Shown: positions 34,158 through 36,510 of the stretch, one piece after another
Layout of the letters: the number at the start of each line of letters is the position of its first letter
Numbering within the stretch: the first letter of the stretch is position 1
Assembly (NCBI RefSeq): GCF_000214135.1
Contig: NZ_AFIE01000037.1
Location: 1-36,510, forward strand
Direction of reading: 5' to 3'
Length of the DNA: 36,510 nt
Origin: Acinetobacter sp. P8-3-8
GTDB lineage: Bacteria; Pseudomonadota; Gammaproteobacteria; Pseudomonadales; Moraxellaceae
Translations under genes and position numbers: made by a program
Notes under the pieces: model-generated
Told to the model about the DNA's origin: nothing
The model's database searches: none
Seen by the model: only the letters and a program-made list of their open reading frames with translations

Positions 34158-34814
34158 ATGTCTAGTATTAATTATAATGAACTCATGCAACCCGTGATTG
34201 CTTTTTTAGGTTGCGAAACACCTAAAGCATGGTTGGATGAAGCATTGAACAATCTCCCATTGCTCATGCAAGATCATGCAAATTGTGAAAAAAAAGCTGC
34301 GGGAACAGCGATGAACTTAATGTTCCGTTATAGTTTTTTTACCGATTTACAGATCAAATTGGCACAACTTGTTCGTGAAGAAATGTTGCACTACGAACAG
34401 GTTTTAGAATTTATGGCCAAACGTGGTCAAGAGTGGAAAGGCTTGAGTGCTGGGCGTTATGCGGGTGGTTTGCGTAAAGAAATCCGTACTTATGAGCCTG
34501 AAGCTTTGATTGATATTTTAGTGATCGGTGCTTTTGTTGAAGCACGCTCTTGTGAGCGTTTTTACGCTCTTGCACCGATCGTCGATGAAGAGCTTGGTCG
34601 TTATTATCGTTATCTATTGAAGTCTGAATCTCGCCATTATGAAGACTATTTGGCGCTGGCTTTAGATGTTGCAAAAACTGCAAAGTTGAAAGATCCAGAA
34701 GAGGATATTCAGCAGCGTATTGAATTGATTCGAGAAGTTGAAAAGAACTTAATTTTAAGTCCAGATCACACTTTTCGTTTTCATAGTGGTGTTCCAAGTA
34801 AAGCGGTAGCTTAA
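34158..34814 (+). CDS. miaE: tRNA 2-methylthio-N6-isopentenyladenosine hydroxylase MiaE
   Basis: Non-haem diiron monooxygenase hydroxylating ms2i6A37 of tRNA. The 218-residue product has the paired ferritin-like motifs: a Glu in the first helix region (CEKKAAGTAMNLMFRY), REEMLHYEQVLEFM (ExxH), a Glu in FVEARSCERFYAL and ESRHYEDYLALA (ExxH). RGQEWKGLSAGRYAGGLRKEIRT is a MiaE hallmark. A TTG two codons earlier is open, and I chose the ATG. It ends the housekeeping run and is followed by a terminator and then IS remnants. Confidence 0.95.
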   Translation: MSSINYNELMQPVIAFLGCETPKAWLDEALNNLPLLMQDHANCEKKAAGTAMNLMFRYSFFTDLQIKLAQLVREEMLHYEQVLEFMAKRGQEWKGLSAGRYAGGLRKEIRTYEPEALIDILVIGAFVEARSCERFYALAPIVDEELGRYYRYLLKSESRHYEDYLALALDVAKTAKLKDPEEDIQQRIELIREVEKNLILSPDHTFRFHSGVPSKAVA

Positions 34815-34829
34815 ATTGGGTGAATAAAG

Positions 34830-34857
34830 AAGAAGTGATTGATTCACTTCTTTTTTG
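34830..34857 (+). terminator. Terminator after miaE
   Basis: AAGAAGTGA at 34830-34838 pairs with TCACTTCTT at 34844-34852 over a 5-nt loop, followed by TTTTG. Confidence 0.9.
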
Positions 34858-34995
34858 TTTCTGTGTTATTCATTTTCTTATGTGCTATTCAATTGAAGTT
34901 AAATTCTTTTGTTATCTAAATATTGATATGAATGAACAGAATATAAAATCAAAGTAATGATGATATTGTTTTATATAGTAGAACTGCCTAATTAT

Positions 34996-35787
34996 TCATA
35001 CATATTTAAACAATATATCGATAGAATCTACTAACCATTCTTTCCTTTTCTTCTTCACCCACGCTCACCTTGCGCGATATATCGCTCATCTATAGGATTT
35101 AAATCAGGGCTGTATGGTGGTAACCATAATATATGATGCCCATGTTGTTCTAATAGTTTCTGAGTATCTGACCTTTTATGAAATGTCGCATTATCCATCA
35201 CAGCAATACTTTGTTTCGGTAATTCTGGGATAAGAAATTCCTTAACCCCAAAATGAAATACATCTGAATTCACTTTGCAATCAAATAGCCCAATTCCAAA
35301 TAAGCGACCTTGATATATTGCACCAATTGCATTGGTTTGATTCTTTAACTGCCAATTATATGATCCATAACAAGAGGTTCCTCGTTTAGAGTAACCATAA
35401 GGACGTTGTTCATGTGATTTATAAAGCCACTTTCACCGAGATAAACGATAGGGTGCCTGTGCTTTAACCCATCCAAATTATTTTAAATAGGCTCTAGACT
35501 AGCAAATTTATACTTAATTTTACCTAATGAGGTTTCACAACGCTGTTGCTAACTCATTAGGTTCTCTCATCCAACGCCATTCTGTTTCTTTAAGATGATA
35601 ATCATTAGGATATTGTCCAATATCTGTTCGTACAGCACAATCATCTATTTTTGATGGTTTACATGATCGAATTCTTTTGATCTCTATACAGTTTTCCAAC
35701 ATAAAATTGTGTGGCAACGACTCGAATAGAATTTCCTTCCACAAGCTTAGCTAAAAATCTTTGTCTAAAATGTTTTGAATAACTCAT
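34996..35787 (-). pseudogene. IS630-family transposase, broken by frameshifts and a deletion
   Basis: Five pieces in different frames line up in family order. (1) From the ATG at 35787: SYSKHFRQRFLAKLVEGNSI, a helix-turn-helix start. (2) About 35705-35535: KIDDCAVRTDIGQYPNDYH, the N-terminal domain end. (3) About 35452-35412: HPIVYLGESGF, where the first catalytic Asp (normally DESGF) is Gly. (4) About 35408-35090: RPYGYSKRG, then the SDVFHFGVKEFLIPELP segment, MDNATFHKR (second Asp) and LPPYSPDLNPID. (5) 35064-34996: AWVKKKRKEWLVDSIDILF to the TGA stop. A 21-bp step flanked by TGAGCG repeats lies between pieces 4 and 5. Pieces 2 and 3 are joined by degraded sequence. The enzyme must be inactive. 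Confidence 0.85.
35523..35561. repeat. 9-bp inverted repeat inside the IS630 remnant
   Basis: CCTAATGAG at 35523-35531 and CTCATTAGG at 35553-35561 are exact reverse complements, 21 bp apart, at the point where the transposase pieces 2 and 3 are joined. It may mark the event that removed the middle of the gene. Confidence 0.6.
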
Positions 35788-35854
35788 TTATCTTATTGTC
35801 ATATATTTTTAACAGTTTAACTATATTTATGCTTCAGCCTTATTTAGGGGAGGC

Positions 35855-36510
35855 TGTCTCGTCCTAGAATAGGTTGACGGTATTTACATTTAAAGCCGAG
35901 TTATATCACTAGCTCAGTTTTTCTCATTTCATACATTTGATTCGGCGTTAACATATCCGAACTCAAATGTGGGCGGTAATAATTATAAATGAAAATAGAT
36001 TCAGCTATCAGCTTATCTAGCTCTTGCATTGTGTTACAACGTGTCGTTAAAAACTCCTGCTTCAATATTCCATTAACCCTTTCAGCTAAAGCATTTTGGT
36101 ATGAGAAACACTGTTTCGCAAGATAACCATCTGTCATTGAGGGAAGAACCTTATGTTTACTCAATGCAGATTGGTAAAGCTCTGAACAATATTGAGAACC
36201 TCTATCTGAGTGGTGAATCATAATCTCTGTTCGATCTCTTTGTTTACTCATAGCCATTTCAAATGCTTGTACAACATTCTCAGCCTTCATGTCCTTCGAT
36301 AGCTTATAACCTTTAATTTGCCGAGTATAAGCATCCGTTACCAAAGATAGATAATGTACACCTTCTACACTTTCAACATAGGTAATATCACTAACTAAAA
36401 CTTCATTAGCTTGGGCTGGTTTGTAATTCTTTAATAAATTGGGATGTTTCTTCATCCAGTGTTTACTGTCTGTTATCTTGGTATAACGGCGTTTAGGTTG
36501 AATTAATAAG
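35855..36510 (-). mobile_element. IS3-family element, cut by the window edge
   Basis: One end appears to be at 35855, where TGTCTCGTCCTAGAATAGG starts (TG end as in IS3 elements); the other end is outside the window. The coding part is the C-terminal two thirds of a transposase. It lies only about 30 bp from the IS630 remnant. Confidence 0.75.
35901..36510 (-). CDS. IS3-family transposase OrfB (partial, 5' part outside window)
   Basis: DDE integrase-type catalytic protein; the frame stays open to the window edge beyond the first visible ATG at 36455 (translated extension KRRYTKITDSKHWMKKHPN). The rve core has the first Asp in VLVSDITYVES, the second in IHHSDRGSQYCSELY, and the Glu in NALAERVNGILKQEF, with the usual IFIYNYYRPHLSSDMLTPNQMY ending. 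The visible part is intact, without stops. OrfA and the frameshift region would be to the right of the window. Confidence 0.9.
   Translation of the reverse strand, partial: LLIQPKRRYTKITDSKHWMKKHPNLLKNYKPAQANEVLVSDITYVESVEGVHYLSLVTDAYTRQIKGYKLSKDMKAENVVQAFEMAMSKQRDRTEIMIHHSDRGSQYCSELYQSALSKHKVLPSMTDGYLAKQCFSYQNALAERVNGILKQEFLTTRCNTMQELDKLIAESIFIYNYYRPHLSSDMLTPNQMYEMRKTELVI

Larger units (their letters stand above)
34974..35827 (-). mobile_element. Decayed IS630-family element
   Basis: The ends are similar inverted repeats: ATATAGTAGAACTG starting at 34975 and, on the minus strand, ATATAGTTAAACTG starting at 35826. TA dinucleotides lie at the ends, as expected for IS630/Tc1-type insertion at TA. 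The body of about 850 bp holds a transposase gene broken into several frames (see the pseudogene entry) and is shorter than a usual 1.1-kb family member, so internal sequence has been lost. Confidence 0.75.

Noticed and set aside
34411-34797. 128-aa minus-strand open frame opposite miaE
   Set aside because: It lies entirely within miaE, which has clear diiron motifs; the antisense product shows no recognisable features.
35074-35085. Perfect palindrome GCGATATATCGC as a regulatory or origin site
   Set aside because: It lies inside the broken IS630 transposase, next to the 21-bp step, so it is more simply a by-product of its decay.
35055-35273. 72-aa open frame as a complete small protein
   Set aside because: It is only one fragment of the IS630 transposase (second Asp and PYSPDLNP motif); the frame is open further upstream and is frameshifted before the true C-terminus.
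35535-35744. Short open frame that could be called a separate 69-aa hypothetical protein
   Set aside because: Its KIDDCAVRTDIGQYPNDY part fits the N-terminal domain of an IS630 transposase and it lies in line with the other pieces, so it is part of the pseudogene.

Overview
The window looks like a stretch of an AT-rich Acinetobacter-type gammaproteobacterial chromosome. The strongest marker is an intact CarO-type outer-membrane protein, a family characteristic of Acinetobacter. The gene orders sbp-hydrolase-cysTWA-cysB and lepA-lepB-DUF4845-rnc-era-recO-pdxJ-miaE and the small NF038104-type lipoprotein fit the same assignment. The right end, and possibly the left end, lies in or beside insertion sequences.

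Layout. 1-90: hairpin and possible edge of a mobile element. 170-2506: nitroreductase, enoyl-CoA hydratase and an NMN/NaMN adenylyltransferase (nadM-like). 2644-4771: divergent LysR regulator (argP-like) and LysE/ArgO-family exporter, separated by about 640 bp packed with hairpins and a 17-bp tandem repeat. 4772-9047 (minus strand): peroxiredoxin Bcp, a Dph6/DUF71 ATP-pyrophosphatase, a small secreted Cys protein, queC and queE (preQ0 synthesis), dapD (lysine/peptidoglycan). 9353-11474: carO and a convergent FadL-family porin. 11729-17234 (minus strand): sulfate uptake unit sbp, alpha/beta hydrolase, cysT, cysW, cysA, then the CysB-like regulator. 17401-19888: pabC, mltG, tmk. 20046-22581: PaaI-type thioesterase, an unrecognised 330-aa protein and a histone-deacetylase-family hydrolase. 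22682-24325: nadB (minus). 24554-27132: DegP/HtrA protease, hotdog thioesterase, GNAT acetyltransferase. 27309-34814: a long plus-strand housekeeping run covering translation (lepA), secretion (lepB), RNA processing and ribosome assembly (rnc, era), repair (recO), vitamin B6 (pdxJ) and tRNA modification (miaE). 34974-36510: a badly decayed IS630-family element followed by the 3' part of an IS3-family element cut by the window edge.

Most of the window is core metabolism. I did not find a convincing new defence, CRISPR, phage or toxin system. The less explained items are the unknown-protein/HDAC-like pair (20705-22581), a 99-bp terminal-inverted-repeat element next to a duplicated bcp 3' end, the repeat-rich argP-argO spacer, a perfect 13-bp dyad in front of the PaaI thioesterase, Bcp lacking the usual resolving cysteine, and the reconstruction of the IS630 fossil from five reading-frame pieces. 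No rRNA or tRNA gene was recognised. Start codons were moved from the longest open frame to an internal codon wherever a clear ribosome-binding site supported it.
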